From Phycisphaerae bacterium (GTDB lineage: Bacteria; Planctomycetota; Phycisphaerae; Sedimentisphaerales; Anaerobacaceae), in contig JAUVYZ010000116.1 of the NCBI GenBank assembly GCA_030602845.1, forward strand, positions 1 to 6,764: DNA of 6,764 bases, given 5' to 3'. A program made the translations under genes and the position numbers. The stretch's first letter is position 1, and every line of letters begins with the position of its first letter. This document shows, piece by piece, positions 6,434-6,764 of this stretch. A model generated the notes under the pieces. The model had not been told where the DNA came from. It saw only the letters and a list, made by a program, of their open reading frames with translations, and did no database searches.

Positions 6434-6534
6434 CCACAGATTTCACGGATTTCACGGATTTGTTTTAGCCACGAATTAACACGAATTGACACGAATTTTT
6501 TAGACGCAGATTGACGCAGATTTACACGGATTTA
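6434..6534. repeat. Cluster of 9-10-nt tandem repeats
   Basis: Three different short tandems lie side by side. TTTCACGGA is at 6441-6449 and 6450-6458. CACGAATT is at 6470, 6480 and 6490, an exact 10-nt period. GACGCAGATT is at 6503-6512 and 6513-6522. A related ACACGGATTT follows. I know similar strings from planctomycete and other uncultured-lineage genomes. Their role is unknown, and no coding frame uses them here. Confidence 0.65.
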
Positions 6535-6592
6535 ACCAACAAGAAAAAAGGGCAAAAAAATTAGCCACAGAGAAGGTAGAGACAGTTTTGAA

Positions 6593-6636
6593 TTTTGAGT
6601 TCTTAGTTTTGAGTTGCGGAGTCCGCCGTTGGCGGA
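6593..6636. repeat. 14-nt-period repeat followed by a hairpin
   Basis: TTTTGAGTT is repeated at 6593-6601 and 6607-6615, offset 14 nt. Next comes TCCGCC-GTT-GGCGGA (6622-6636), a perfect 6-bp stem. A T-rich but interrupted stretch follows at 6642-6650, making it at best a weak terminator for plus-strand transcription. Confidence 0.4.
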
Positions 6637-6691
6637 TGGCTGATTTTATTATTGTTTAACTTGTATCGGTAATGCCGTTGTGGGGCATCCC

Positions 6692-6764
6692 GTGGATGAA
6701 AACTCTGGAGAGAATCCGAAGCGATTCAACGTGAAAAGAACGAGACAGCGCAGGCCGGGAGCAG
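6692..6764 (+). CDS. Possible start of a gene running off the right edge
   Basis: From the GTG at 6692 the frame stays open to the edge of the window, 24 codons, and reads as a basic, polar N-terminus (VDENSGENPKRFNVKRTRQ). GGGG at 6682-6685, 6 nt before, could act as a weak ribosome site. A stem GAATC/GATTC lies inside it at 6712-6727. The piece is too short to recognise and could equally be non-coding. Confidence 0.15.
   Translation, partial: MDENSGENPKRFNVKRTRQRRPGA

Noticed and set aside
6672..6727. Small stems (ATGCC/GGCAT and GAATC/GATTC) as a structured RNA or group II intron end
   Set aside because: The stems are only 5 bp and no consensus of a known RNA class is visible.

Overview
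The window looks like a chromosomal segment from a Planctomycetota bacterium of the Phycisphaerae / Sedimentisphaerales type, probably an anaerobic or sediment lineage known mainly from metagenomes. This is inference. It rests on the divergent uroporphyrinogen-decarboxylase-like (URO-D) proteins, which are numerous in these bacteria. It also rests on intergenic repeats that I associate from memory with such genomes: short periodic A/T-rich repeats, CACGAATT and TTTCACGGA tandems, and a translated 'QNKPNLL...NKPNQTQ' repeat. No rRNA or other taxonomic marker is present.

Layout. Positions 1-198 are a repeat-rich leader with a C-rich palindrome and a likely promoter. miaB (199-1587, +) encodes the tRNA methylthiotransferase. 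It converges, 8 bp apart, with an Nramp-superfamily transporter-like gene (1596-3002, -) whose usual metal-binding motifs are replaced. A 315-bp divergent region with heptad repeats and two candidate promoters (3003-3317) leads to a URO-D/methyltransferase-like gene (3318-4391, +). That gene meets, 26 bp away, an oppositely directed two-gene operon. The operon is a second URO-D-like gene (4738-5901, -) that overlaps L-rhamnose mutarotase rhaM (4418-4741, -) by an ATGA. A palindrome of LacI-family operator type lies 17 bp upstream of the operon. Positions 5902-6764 are a long non-coding block made largely of repeats, palindromes and one probably spurious reading frame.

How the genes may work together. 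miaB is housekeeping and probably unrelated to the rest. The translational coupling of a URO-D-like protein to a deoxysugar mutarotase, with a sugar-regulator-type operator in front, suggests a carbohydrate role for at least that URO-D protein. Both URO-D proteins have the His-x-Cys zinc motif of corrinoid/thiol methyltransferases rather than features of a haem enzyme. Handling of methylated sugars is therefore a possible but unproven function. The divergent transporter and first URO-D gene share an intergenic control region and could form a second unit.

No CRISPR array, tRNA, rRNA, transposase or phage gene was seen.
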